Origin: Candidatus Persebacteraceae bacterium Df01
GTDB taxonomy: Bacteria; Pseudomonadota; Gammaproteobacteria; Tethybacterales; Persebacteraceae
Length of the DNA: 64,000 nt
Direction: 5' to 3'
NCBI GenBank assembly: GCA_030386295.1
Contig: JANQAO010000002.1
Coordinates: 1 to 64,000 of the forward strand
In this document: in pieces, positions 1 to 8,475 of the stretch
Layout of the letters: each line of letters opens with the position of its first letter
Numbering within the stretch: position 1 is the first letter of the stretch
Made by a program: the position numbers and the translations under genes
The notes under the pieces: generated by a model
Database searches by the model: none
Seen by the model: only the letters and a program-made list of their open reading frames with translations
Told to the model about the DNA's origin: nothing

Positions 1-2798
1 GACAGGTGGATTTAGCTGCCGGTAGCCTGCCTGCCGACAGTGAAACACCGATAGTAAAGCCGCCTGCCGGCTTTGGGCGAGATCAAATCATGAAACTGTC
101 TTTAAACGGCAACAACCTGACCGAATTGCGTCCGCTAGCACGCTCTTTAGAAACGCAATTATTGGCATTAGGAGTGTCGTCAGTAGAAGTAACTGGGCTG
201 CCAAAAGATGAAGTTAATATTTTGCTTGACCAACGACAGCTAGCGCAAATAGAGCTTTCGCTACGAGAAGTCGGGCAACAAATAGCACGTCAGAATGTGG
301 ATATTTCCGCAGGCAAATTACAGGGTTCGCAAAGTGGTCGCTTATTGCGTGCAGTGTCCCAGCAACGAGATATAAATGGGCTGGCTGATTTAAAAATTGT
401 GGACGGTGCCGGTAGCCGAGTCCGTTTGGGTGACATCGCTATCATTGAGCGCAGCCAAAATGATAGCGATGTCACATTGTTGTTTAACGGCAAGCCGGCT
501 GTTGAATTCAGTCTCGTGCAATTAGCCGGCAGCGATATCATTGCCTCAGCGGCAATTATCAATGCTTGGCTAGACGAAATTCGCCCCACTTTCCCCCCGG
601 GTATCGGTCTGACCGCACACGATAAAGCGTATGAGCCCATTCAATCGCGCACCGAGTTGTTAATCCTAAATGGTTTAACTGGACTTTTGTTAGTTATGGC
701 ATTATTGTTTATTTTTCTTAATGCACGGGTAGCGTTGTGGGTATCTGCGGGCATCCCTGCAACTTTTATGGTGGCACTGGCAACGCTGTACGGTTTGGGT
801 GGTTCCATCAACATGCTGAGCTTGTTTGCGTTTATCATGACAACCGGTATCGTTGTGGACGATGCCATCGTGGTAGGAGAAAATGCCCACTATCGATTGC
901 AGCAAGGTGACCCGCCGATGCAAGCGGCAGTGCGCGGGGCACGAGAGATGCTGGTGTCGGTTTGCGCTTCTACTGGCACTACCGTAGCAGCGTTTATTCC
1001 GCTGTTTGTTGTCGGTGGCGTTATCGGCGCAATAATGTTTGATATCCCGCTGGTGGTGGTGTGTGTGCTGTTGGCATCATTGTTTGAGTGTTTTATGGTG
1101 CTGCCCGGACATCTTACCGGTGCTTTTCGAAACATGCCGGCACGCGACAATCGTTTTCGAGCTGCAATTGACCGCGGCTTTGAATATTTTCAAGAAAATT
1201 TATTTCGCCGCTGGCTGGCATTCGCTTTGCGCTATCGTTTGTGTACGATAGTCCTAGCATTTATGATGTTGGCAATAAGCGTTGCCATGCTGCTCGGCGG
1301 CGTAGTCAAATATCGTTTCTTTGACGGTGGTGAGTTGGGTAACATAGACATAAGCGCGAATTTTTCCGCTGGCACACCGGTATCTGAAGTTAAACATTTT
1401 GCCTCGCATTTAGAAGCAATGTTAAAAGAAACGGAAGCCTCCTATCCTGATGAAAAAGAGTTGCTCAAAGCACGGTCGTTGTTTTTTGCCAAAGGCGGTG
1501 AACGACGCCCATCAGGAAGTGAAACATTTAGCATGAATGTAGAAATGTCAGAGCCCGACACACGGAAAGTACGCGCTGAAGAATTTTTACGCGCATGGCG
1601 GCAACGAGTGAAAATACCTGCAGGATTGGAAACATTTGACATGCAGGAGCGACGTGGCGGTCCCCCTGGAGAAGATTTTGAAGTACAGCTAACCGGTAAT
1701 AGTGCCGAAAAAATTAAAATGGCATCGCTAGAATTACAGACACAAATAGCACAACTGCAGGGGCTGTCGTTGCCACGTGATGATATGCCGTATGGTCAGC
1801 AACAGGAAATCTTTGAGCTCACGCCATTGGGCGAATCGCTGGGGCTATCAGTGGATGATGTAGCGACACAATTGCGCGATTCATTTGATGGTTATAAAGC
1901 ACAAACATTTTATGAGGGCGCAGATGAAGTGGAAGTACGCGTAGTAATGACGGGTGACGATAATCCACAACAGAAACTATCCGGATTTTTAATTCGCCTG
2001 CCTTCAGGAAAATTAGCGTCACTACTGGATGTGGCACAGTTGCGTTCACGGAGAGGCTTTGATCAATTACAACGAGAAGGTACCGATACAGTAGTAAATA
2101 TCAATGCAGAAGTAGATTTTGACGTGACCGACATATCCACATTGCAAAAACGGCTGAATGAAAACGAATTGCCACAACTTGCAGCTAAATACGGTGTGGG
2201 ATATTCGTTTGAAGGTAGTAGCTCGGATGAACGCGAAACTGTAGCCGATATGAAAGTGGGGCTAGTTATTGCGGTCGCACTAATTTATATTATTCTAGTC
2301 GCTGTATTTGCATCATGGACCTTACCGTTAGTTGTGTTGCTAACGTTGCCGATGTCTATCACCGGCGCCATTATCGGCCACTGGCTAATGGGTTACACTA
2401 TGTCCATATTGTCAGCGTTTGGTGTGCTAACGCTCAACGGTATCGTCATTAACGATTCCATTGTCTTGTTACGTGAATATCTATCCCGTCGCCGGGCGTC
2501 GCCCGACAGTGACACAGACGAATTGATTATGGGTGCCACCTGCCGCCGCTTCCGGGCAATGTTATTGACGTCTATAACGACCATTGCCGGACTGACACCT
2601 CTAATTTTTGAGCAATCCACACAAGCACAATTCTTAATACCAATGGCCATTTCTATCTGTTTTGGCCTAGGGTTTGCTACTGTGTTAATTTTAATTGTGG
2701 CACCTATATATTTGTCGTATCACGAATCAGCAGTGCGCATGTCGATGCGAGTGCGACATTGGCTATTTTCAACAGAAGGCAGGGAACAAACGCAATAA
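1..2798 (+). CDS. RND-family efflux transporter permease subunit (5' end outside window)
   Basis: This is an inner-membrane proton-driven efflux pump subunit of the RND superfamily, which normally works with a periplasmic adaptor and an outer-membrane channel. The reading frame is open to the left edge. A GTG at 6 is available, but family members are about 1,030 residues and this one gives about 930, so roughly 120 N-terminal residues lie outside. The TM4 Asp-Asp pair used for proton relay is visible as GIVVDDAIVVGEN near residue 283 (about 407-408 in AcrB), which fits that estimate. A second membrane block near the C-terminus contains GIVINDSIVLLREY, the TM10-11 region. The gene ends in TAA, and no adaptor or channel gene follows within the window. 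The substrate cannot be predicted. I am sure of the superfamily, not of the subfamily. Confidence 0.93.
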   Translation, partial: QVDLAAGSLPADSETPIVKPPAGFGRDQIMKLSLNGNNLTELRPLARSLETQLLALGVSSVEVTGLPKDEVNILLDQRQLAQIELSLREVGQQIARQNVDISAGKLQGSQSGRLLRAVSQQRDINGLADLKIVDGAGSRVRLGDIAIIERSQNDSDVTLLFNGKPAVEFSLVQLAGSDIIASAAIINAWLDEIRPTFPPGIGLTAHDKAYEPIQSRTELLILNGLTGLLLVMALLFIFLNARVALWVSAGIPATFMVALATLYGLGGSINMLSLFAFIMTTGIVVDDAIVVGENAHYRLQQGDPPMQAAVRGAREMLVSVCASTGTTVAAFIPLFVVGGVIGAIMFDIPLVVVCVLLASLFECFMVLPGHLTGAFRNMPARDNRFRAAIDRGFEYFQENLFRRWLAFALRYRLCTIVLAFMMLAISVAMLLGGVVKYRFFDGGELGNIDISANFSAGTPVSEVKHFASHLEAMLKETEASYPDEKELLKARSLFFAKGGERRPSGSETFSMNVEMSEPDTRKVRAEEFLRAWRQRVKIPAGLETFDMQERRGGPPGEDFEVQLTGNSAEKIKMASLELQTQIAQLQGLSLPRDDMPYGQQQEIFELTPLGESLGLSVDDVATQLRDSFDGYKAQTFYEGADEVEVRVVMTGDDNPQQKLSGFLIRLPSGKLASLLDVAQLRSRRGFDQLQREGTDTVVNINAEVDFDVTDISTLQKRLNENELPQLAAKYGVGYSFEGSSSDERETVADMKVGLVIAVALIYIILVAVFASWTLPLVVLLTLPMSITGAIIGHWLMGYTMSILSAFGVLTLNGIVINDSIVLLREYLSRRRASPDSDTDELIMGATCRRFRAMLLTSITTIAGLTPLIFEQSTQAQFLIPMAISICFGLGFATVLILIVAPIYLSYHESAVRMSMRVRHWLFSTEGREQTQ

Positions 2799-2895
2799 AG
2801 TTAACTCATCTCTTTTGATGACAACTCATTAACTTCATATCAAAAGCACGGATAATTCTCAAAGAAAAATAACGCCCCCATCTATCATCTTCTAT

Positions 2896-4581
2896 ATGTT
2901 TCCTACAAATCTTAACAAAAAAGAGTGTTTCAGCATAGTTGTCATTTCTCTACTCGCCGCTTATCTAATCCTTTTCAACCTTGACTACGCTCCTCTTTGG
3001 CATGATGAAGGCACTAACGCCATCATGGCACGAAATTTTCTCAATACCGGAACTTTCACCGGTTGGGATGGACGCAATTTATTTGTCGGACTAAATGGGG
3101 GCGGTGTCAATAGCAATCTCGTCATGGCTGCCTATCCGCCGTGGCCAGCTATCCCTAGCGCGTTGGGAATTGCTGTTTTTGGTCATAACGAAATAGGACT
3201 GCGTTTTTTTCACGCTTTGTTAGGCTTATTCTCATTGTTTTTCTTTTGGCGGTTACTCAAACTTGATTTTGCTAATGCTCCTCGCCTGCGAATCATCGCT
3301 TTTGCGCTTTTTGCACTATCAGCACAAGCTATTTTATTTATGCGCCAAGGACGTTATTACCCTGATGCTTTTTTCTTTTCGCTTGCTTCTTTTTATTACT
3401 ACCGCTTGTACATTTCCTCCGGTGGCCGATGGCAACATCTAGCGGCCGCTGCTGGATTGACAATATTAAATTTTCTCAATCATTTCGCCATCGGCGCCTC
3501 TGTCGCTTTAGCTTTTGGTTGCTGGCACCTGCTGTACTATCGACGCCAAACGACAAAACAACAATGGCTAGCATTTGCTGTTTTTGGCTCGGCAACAGCA
3601 ATTATTTGCATGCTTTATCTTTGGTTGATGGGAATTATTGGCGGCAATGAGCAGCTAGAATATGATGACGATATATATACGCTATCGTGGCTACCAAGAC
3701 ACTTTACTTTGTTATTTTATTATCTGCGGGATACCGTAAGATATGGTTGGTTACCACTTTGGATAACCTTGTGGCTAGCTTTTATGGTGCTTAATAAACC
3801 AAAGAAAACAAAAAAAAATCCAAAACCACGCAAAAAAAAATTATCAAATACCGACCAAATTGCTAATATTAATAACCAAATTCTACGCTGGGTAGTGCTG
3901 GCTTTCCTCAATATCATCACAGCGGCTGTAGTATCTGTACAGCCCTCAACCCACAGTCTAGCAGACTCACGTTATTTGATAGGAGCGTTGCCATTTCTAA
4001 TGTTGATATCAGCTGCTTGTGTAAATTGGCTTTGGAAGCAATCTCATGGTAAATTTTACGCACCTATCTTGCTGGCAGCGCTTTTGTTTTCTAATTTACC
4101 GGGCTACCCATTTCTTGCCAAAGGTGTTTTTATTCAAAAAAAAATCAAGTGGCCGCTGCCTAGTCTAGTTTGGGAAATCCATCAACCCTACCCCACAGCC
4201 ACTAAAGACGTAGCTGAATATCTAAAAAAATACGCTAACCAAGATGACGTGGTATACGTTCATCCGTGGCAAGAGCAGGTATTGCTGCATTTTTATTTAG
4301 GTGATAAATTAATTTTTTGTTGTTTGCTAGACGGCAAAGACAACTTACCAAAAAACACAATAAAAGCACTAGGAGTGCCCGTGTACAGAGAAGATATCAA
4401 GCCGACATGGTATGTTGCACATAACAAGACACCTCCCGAAGAATATGAAGAGGTTTATGCTTCAACAAGCTATTATTACCCGACGCAGCGACCAGAAATA
4501 GAATACCGTTCGTTTTCCCCTATTCCAATGGGAAATAACACGTCATTTAAAATTTACCGTCTAAAAGCAGGTGCCCAATAA
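2896..4581 (+). CDS. GT-C membrane glycosyltransferase, family 39-like (copy 1)
   Basis: A 561-residue polytopic membrane protein of the GT39/ArnT-like GT-C class, which uses polyprenyl-phosphate sugars to modify lipids or proteins on the periplasmic side. After the first membrane segment comes the loop motif LWHDEGTNAIMARN (about residues 34-47); the Asp-Glu in this loop is the expected GT-C catalytic/metal site. Many hydrophobic segments follow, then a Lys-rich cytoplasmic loop near 300-320 and a soluble C-terminal part containing FYLGDKLIFCCLLD. The gene is a paralog of the minus-strand gene at 4827-6530 and of the broken copy at 6690-7657. A 13-bp direct repeat inside it (3033-3045 and 3468-3480) appears to have guided the deletion seen in the broken copy. 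No sugar donor or acceptor can be assigned. Confidence 0.85.
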   Translation: MFPTNLNKKECFSIVVISLLAAYLILFNLDYAPLWHDEGTNAIMARNFLNTGTFTGWDGRNLFVGLNGGGVNSNLVMAAYPPWPAIPSALGIAVFGHNEIGLRFFHALLGLFSLFFFWRLLKLDFANAPRLRIIAFALFALSAQAILFMRQGRYYPDAFFFSLASFYYYRLYISSGGRWQHLAAAAGLTILNFLNHFAIGASVALAFGCWHLLYYRRQTTKQQWLAFAVFGSATAIICMLYLWLMGIIGGNEQLEYDDDIYTLSWLPRHFTLLFYYLRDTVRYGWLPLWITLWLAFMVLNKPKKTKKNPKPRKKKLSNTDQIANINNQILRWVVLAFLNIITAAVVSVQPSTHSLADSRYLIGALPFLMLISAACVNWLWKQSHGKFYAPILLAALLFSNLPGYPFLAKGVFIQKKIKWPLPSLVWEIHQPYPTATKDVAEYLKKYANQDDVVYVHPWQEQVLLHFYLGDKLIFCCLLDGKDNLPKNTIKALGVPVYREDIKPTWYVAHNKTPPEEYEEVYASTSYYYPTQRPEIEYRSFSPIPMGNNTSFKIYRLKAGAQ

Positions 4582-4614
4582 CTGTCGTATTCAAGTTTAT
4601 AATATAAAAAGTTC

Positions 4615-4704
4615 GGAGAGATGGCAGAGTGGTCGATCGCGGCAGACTTGAAATCTGTTAAAGGCGTAAGTCTTTCGGGGGTTCGAATCCCTCTCTCTCC
4701 GCCA
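4615..4704 (+). tRNA. tRNA-Ser (anticodon TGA)
   Basis: The 7-bp acceptor stem GGAGAGA/TCTCTCC is followed by a genomically encoded GCCA end. The anticodon stem GCAGA/TCTGT closes the loop CTTGAAA, so the anticodon is TGA (Ser, UCA codons). A long variable arm, typical of class II tRNAs, follows, and the T loop is GTTCGAATC. A TATAAT at 4598-4603 lies 11 bp before the mature 5' end and is a plausible -10 box. The gene lies between two glycosyltransferase paralogs; no integrase or attachment repeat is visible. Confidence 0.95.
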
Positions 4705-4826
4705 CTTCGGACACTACAATAGCCTCATACAGATACTTTTTGGCATTTAAATTAATACAGAGTCTAAGATGGTTCCAACAAAGCCTATAAAGTTATGATT
4801 AAACGCTGTCCGCTCGTCTTGTTAAG

Positions 4827-6530
4827 TTACGGTCGAATCCGCTGATATATGTATCCTCTGGGAGAATCATAAATTGGAGTAAAAGAGCGAAATTCCAATT
4901 CAGGACGTTGTGTTGGGTAAACCCCCGTACTAGATATATAGGCTAGTTCAATACCAGAAGATTTTTTAGGTGGACTATGATTTCCAGAAATAACTATCCA
5001 ATCCGGCATTACATTGTCCATATAAAGTGATTTGTTCATCTCCAAAATAACACTTTGTGGCAATTCGTCAGGCGAGTCTAACAAGCAACAAAAAATCAGT
5101 TTATCGCCTAAATAAAAATGTAACAACACTCTATCGGGTTCTGAACTAACAAAAATCAAATCATCTTGTTTGGCATGGGCGCGCAAGTATATTGAAATTT
5201 CCTCGACGGCGGTAGGATATGGATGATGAATTTCCTTTATCAAGCTTGGCAGTGTCCATTTGAGCCCTTGATCGGTCTGAGTAGAACGAAATAAAAACGG
5301 ATAACCTAGTGCATTAGATAATAGTAATACTGCCAGTAGAGACATGGCTAGCCATTTTTTACGGCGCCAAAACCATTCCACACAGAAACCAATGGACAAC
5401 GACAAAAAAGGCAATGCCGCTAGCAAATAACGGCTATCCGCTGCTGACGGCACGGCTACGGACTGAACTGAAATTATCGCAGCGGCAATAATATTAAGCA
5501 GAGCCAGTACTATCCAGCGCAATGCCCGTTTGTCGATACCCTCCGTAACTTGACGTAAACTAGAAGCCTCCTCATTTTCAAGCTTTCTTTTGCTCTCTCT
5601 ATTATTAAAAAAAAGCCGAAAAAAAACAAAAAATATCAACCACCATACTATCCAAAACGGCAACCAACCATAGGTAACCGTATCTCTCAGATAATAACCC
5701 ATTATTCTTAGGTGGCGCGGGAACCATGACGAAACATACTCACCCTCTTTCCCTAATTCGTTGCCGATAGCCCCAATAAAAAGAAGATAAAAACCACACA
5801 CTGCCGCCACTATCACACCAGCAACGAATAGCCCAAGCCATTGTTGTCTAGTGGTTTGGTTACGATAATAAAGCAAATGCCAAACACCAAATGACAGTGC
5901 AGTAGATGTGCCGATAGCAAAATGATTAAGAAAATTTAATATCGTTAATCCAACAACCAATATTAAATGTCGTGGCTTTCCAACTGTTGATATATACAAT
6001 CGGTAATAATAGAAAGAAGCTAATGAAAACAAAAAAGCATCGGCAAAATAACGTCCTTGACGCATAAATAAAATAACTTGTGCTGATAATGCAAAAAGTG
6101 CGAAGGCTAAAATTCGTAACCGAGGAGAAGCAAAAAAATCTAAATTCAATAATTTCCAGAAAAACAATAAAGACACTAATCCTAAAATTCCATGAAAAAA
6201 ACGTACACCAATTTCATTTTCACCAAAAATCACCATACCCAACGCACTGGGAATAACAGCCCATGGCGGCTCAGGCCACGGCGAATAAAGCACGTTAAGA
6301 TTTTCATTAACATTAGAATTACCAACACCTATCATATGCAAATTGCGTCCATCCCATGTAGAGAAAGTTCCGCTATTAATGAGATTTCGCGCCATAATCG
6401 CATTGACGCCCTCATCATGCCACAAGGTTACATAGTCAAGATTAAATAACGTCAAATAGACCGATAATAAAAATATGGCTGTTGCCCAAAGAATGTCTTT
6501 TTTACTTAGTGTTTTTAATAAATAACTCAC
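4827..6530 (-). CDS. GT-C membrane glycosyltransferase, family 39-like (copy 2)
   Basis: A 567-residue polytopic membrane protein closely related to the gene at 2896-4581. It has the same opening membrane segment, the loop LWHDEGVNAIMARN with the expected Asp-Glu site, a block reading LFMRQGRYFADAFLFSLASF, and a soluble C-terminal part with FYLGDKLIFCCLLD and YPTQRPELEFRSF. It is divergent enough from copy 1 to be an old paralog rather than a recent duplicate. It is transcribed towards tRNA-Ser and copy 1, so the two intact copies converge on the tRNA. It probably transfers a sugar from a lipid-linked donor in the periplasm. Donor and acceptor are unknown. Confidence 0.85.
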   Translation of the reverse strand: MSYLLKTLSKKDILWATAIFLLSVYLTLFNLDYVTLWHDEGVNAIMARNLINSGTFSTWDGRNLHMIGVGNSNVNENLNVLYSPWPEPPWAVIPSALGMVIFGENEIGVRFFHGILGLVSLLFFWKLLNLDFFASPRLRILAFALFALSAQVILFMRQGRYFADAFLFSLASFYYYRLYISTVGKPRHLILVVGLTILNFLNHFAIGTSTALSFGVWHLLYYRNQTTRQQWLGLFVAGVIVAAVCGFYLLFIGAIGNELGKEGEYVSSWFPRHLRIMGYYLRDTVTYGWLPFWIVWWLIFFVFFRLFFNNRESKRKLENEEASSLRQVTEGIDKRALRWIVLALLNIIAAAIISVQSVAVPSAADSRYLLAALPFLSLSIGFCVEWFWRRKKWLAMSLLAVLLLSNALGYPFLFRSTQTDQGLKWTLPSLIKEIHHPYPTAVEEISIYLRAHAKQDDLIFVSSEPDRVLLHFYLGDKLIFCCLLDSPDELPQSVILEMNKSLYMDNVMPDWIVISGNHSPPKKSSGIELAYISSTGVYPTQRPELEFRSFTPIYDSPRGYIYQRIRP

Positions 6531-6689
6531 AGCATATAATTCTATATTAAAAAATATTACGCTTGGAAAGCTTTTACGGACATATTTATTAGCTCACACC
6601 ATAATCAGTCTGTTATATGGTATTCTCACCCACACCTCACAACCGAAAATAAATTGATAGCACTCTATATTTAATACACGAAAGCCGCT

Positions 6690-7657
6690 GGGCGACGGCT
6701 ATTTTTCTGCTCGCCGCTTATCTAATCCTTTTCAACCTTGACTACGCTCCTCTTTCGCATGATAAAGGCACTAACGCCATCATGGCACGAAATTTTCTCA
6801 ATCATTTCGCCATCGGCGCCTCTGTCGCTTTAGCTTTTGGTTGCTGGCACCTGCTGTACTATCGACGCCAAACGACAAAACAACAATGGCTAGCATTTGC
6901 TGTTTTTGGCTCGGCAGCAACACCTTACCTAAATCCGAACAAGCAGTAAATATTGACAACACTACGCTGGACAATGCTGGCTTTTCTCAACATTATCATA
7001 GCGGCAATAATATCCGTTCAAACCGCCATTAACAACAAGATAGCCGGCAGCCGTTATTTGTTGGCAGCCCTGCCATTTTTATCTTTGACCGCCGGCTTTT
7101 GTGTAGATTGGTTTTGTCGCTGGCAGCGTGGAAAATAGATTGCTGCCATTATTGGCAATATTGCTGTTGTCCAATGCACTAGGCTACTCACTAATTCTCC
7201 ACTCCATATTTACTGACAAAGCTTTAAAGTGGACATTACCCAGTTTAGTAAAAGAAGTTCACCGTCCTTATCCCACTGCCGTCAAAGAAGTTTCATCATA
7301 TTTACGTCATCACGCCAAACAAAATGATACTATTTATGCTTACCCATAGCGAGATCAGGTATTACTTCACTTTTATTTGGGCGACAACCTTATTTTTTGT
7401 TGTCTGCTAGATGGTACAGACAACCTGCCAGAAAATATAGTAGAGTGCTGGGCGCACGGATTTACCAAGGTGACGTGCTACCAAAATGGATAGTACCTTT
7501 TAGAAAAAACGAACGCCCTGGGGAAAATTATGATCAAGTTCTTGTATCCGACACGTTTTATTATCCGATACAGCGTCCGGAGTTGGAATATCACGCTTTT
7601 ACTCCGATAATCAGCAATAGTAAACTCGCCAGAGTGTATCGGCGCATACAACCATAA
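6690..7657 (+). pseudogene. Broken chimeric third copy of the GT-C glycosyltransferase
   Basis: Translated pieces in different frames match the two intact paralogs from the first membrane segment to the C-terminal end, but there is no start codon, there are in-frame stops near 7136-7138 and 7347-7349, and there is a frame loss near 7440. Bases 6709-6801 match copy 1 (2954-3045) with three differences, and 6789-6915 match copy 1 (3468-3594) exactly. The 435 bp separating these blocks in copy 1 are missing, and the break falls on a 13-bp sequence present at both ends. After 6916 the sequence is a third, diverged family member. The catalytic-loop motif reads LSHDKG instead of LWHDEG, so the acidic pair is lost. 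The gene is clearly non-functional as one protein. Confidence 0.9.
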
Positions 7658-7680
7658 AATGCCGAATTTCTCTTTACTTG

Positions 7681-8475
7681 CTACTTACCGCGCCATATTG
7701 GCGCACGCTTTTCGGCAAAAGCACGAGAACCTTCCTTGTTGTCTTCGGAACCATAGAGCGTATCTACTGTGACAAATTGCCGACGACCGATTTTATTCAT
7801 GACTTCTTGAAAAGATTTATTTTCCGCCTCACGCACCACTTCTTTGATAGAGGCAAATACTAGCGGCGGACCGGCGGCAAGCAATTTTGCTGTTTCCCAC
7901 ACACGCTCATACAAAACATCACCGTTGGGAAGTAGCGCATTTACCAACCCCCAGCGATGGGCTTCCTCTGCGGACATCCAACGACCGGTTAGCAATAAAT
8001 CCATCGCTACGTGGTACGGAATACGCTTAGGTAGCTTACAGGAAGCGGCATCAGCCAATGTGCCAGCACAAATTTCTGGCAAGGCAAAAGATGAATCGGT
8101 AGTTGCGTAAATCAAATCAGCCGCAAGCGCCAGTTCAAAACCGCCACCCACAGCCATTCCTTCAACAGCAGCAATCACCGGCTTATTCATTCGCGGCAAT
8201 TCCTGTAAGCCAGCAAAACCGCCAACGCCATAATCACCGTCTACCGCATCACCACTGGCAGCTGCTTTTAAGTCCCAACCAGCACTAAAGAATTTTTCGC
8301 CCGTGGTGCGGATAATAGCCACTCGCAAACCATTGTCATCGCGAAACGCTTCAAATGTTTCTCCTAGCAACCGTGAAGTCGCCAAATCAATTGCATTAGC
8401 TTTGGGACGGTTTAAGGTAACTTCCAAAATTCCGTCTTCTTGACAAGTACTAACAACACTGGTCATCGTATTCAT
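7681..8475 (-). CDS. caiD: CaiD-like carnitinyl-CoA dehydratase (enoyl-CoA hydratase/isomerase family)
   Basis: A 264-residue crotonase-fold protein that reads along its whole length like E. coli CaiD, which hydrates crotonobetainyl-CoA to L-carnitinyl-CoA. Shared landmarks are LNRPKANAIDLATS, GEKFFSAGWDLKAAA, the oxyanion-hole region MAVGGGFELALAADLI, and the C-terminal AFAEKRAPIWRGK. It is the last gene of a minus-strand operon. Its ATG overlaps the stop of the upstream acyl-CoA synthetase as ATGA, and AAGGAG lies six bases before the start. Within this operon it would supply carnitinyl-CoA from an unsaturated betaine-CoA. The family assignment is firm; the exact substrate rests on similarity and on the neighbouring carnitine dehydrogenase and BKACE. 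Confidence 0.88.
   Translation of the reverse strand: MNTMTSVVSTCQEDGILEVTLNRPKANAIDLATSRLLGETFEAFRDDNGLRVAIIRTTGEKFFSAGWDLKAAASGDAVDGDYGVGGFAGLQELPRMNKPVIAAVEGMAVGGGFELALAADLIYATTDSSFALPEICAGTLADAASCKLPKRIPYHVAMDLLLTGRWMSAEEAHRWGLVNALLPNGDVLYERVWETAKLLAAGPPLVFASIKEVVREAENKSFQEVMNKIGRRQFVTVDTLYGSEDNKEGSRAFAEKRAPIWRGK

Noticed and set aside
4598-4740. tRNA-Ser as an integration site of a mobile island
   Set aside because: No integrase gene and no direct repeat of the tRNA 3' end were found in the flanking paralog region.
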